From JBHHYN01 sp046757565 (GTDB taxonomy: Bacteria > Pseudomonadota > Gammaproteobacteria > Eutrophobiales > Eutrophobiaceae), in NCBI GenBank assembly GCA_046757565.1, contig JBHHYN010000142.1, positions 1 through 6,374 of the forward strand: 6,374 nucleotides of DNA, given 5' to 3'. Below, in pieces: positions 6,320-6,374 of this stretch. A program made the position numbers and the translations under genes. Under the pieces are notes generated by a model. It saw only the letters and a list, made by a program, of their open reading frames with translations, did not search any database and was not told the origin of the DNA. The stretch's first letter is position 1; each line of letters opens with the position of its first letter.

Positions 6320-6374
6320 AAGGTTCAAGGTTCAAGGTTCAAGGTTCAAGGTTCAAGGTTCAAGGTTCAAGGTT
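6320..6374. repeat. Tandem heptamer array (AAGGTTC), 7.9 copies
   Basis: Seven perfect copies of AAGGTTC run from 6320 to 6368, followed by six bases of an eighth at the last base of the window, so the array is cut off here. A lone AAGGTT also sits at 6305-6310. The unit differs from the GACTCCC array at the left edge but has the same period of seven. It carries GG runs only, so it is not a strong quadruplex motif. It lies 30 bases downstream of the lspA stop. Confidence 0.98.

Noticed and set aside
1..6374. CRISPR array, phage or transposase-based mobile element
   Set aside because: The repeats are pure seven-base tandems without spacers, and no transposase, integrase or inverted terminal repeat is visible.

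Overview
The window is a short housekeeping block of a gammaproteobacterium. All four real genes lie on the plus strand in the order murJ, ribF, ileS, lspA. The order ribF-ileS-lspA is the one known from enteric bacteria and pseudomonads, and murJ next to ribF is common in other Gammaproteobacteria. Key residues of all four proteins line up with the Escherichia coli enzymes at almost constant offsets, so all four look intact. GC content is moderate. The species cannot be named from this sequence.

Layout: bases 1-45 are a perfect tandem array of the heptamer GACTCCC. Bases 46-125 are a short leader, followed by murJ (lipid II flippase, GTG start at 126). A good sigma70-type promoter lies in the last codons of murJ, just before ribF (riboflavin kinase/FAD synthetase, ATG at 1696). 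The 257-base gap between ribF and ileS (2656-2912) is the most structured part of the window. It holds two diverged copies of a two-hairpin module with GGA in the loops, a CTCGAG hairpin, a long stem-loop with a 9-bp perfect stem, and a 25-codon ORF whose stop overlaps the ileS start as ATGA. ileS (type I isoleucyl-tRNA synthetase with zinc-binding tail) follows. After an 80-base gap comes lspA (signal peptidase II, apparent TTG start). From 6320 to the last base there is a second tandem array of a different heptamer, AAGGTTC.

How the genes fit together: murJ serves peptidoglycan precursor export, ribF makes FMN and FAD, ileS charges tRNA-Ile and lspA matures lipoproteins. They share no pathway. 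Their clustering is the conserved gammaproteobacterial housekeeping arrangement, probably co-transcribed in part. No rho-independent terminator is visible anywhere, including after lspA.

The coding content is ordinary. What deserves a second look is noncoding: the two heptamer arrays at the window edges (the left one a G-quadruplex motif on the minus strand), the GGA-loop hairpin module with compensatory stem changes, the structured ileS leader with its overlapping mini-ORF, and a possible one-base frameshift at the lspA 5' end.
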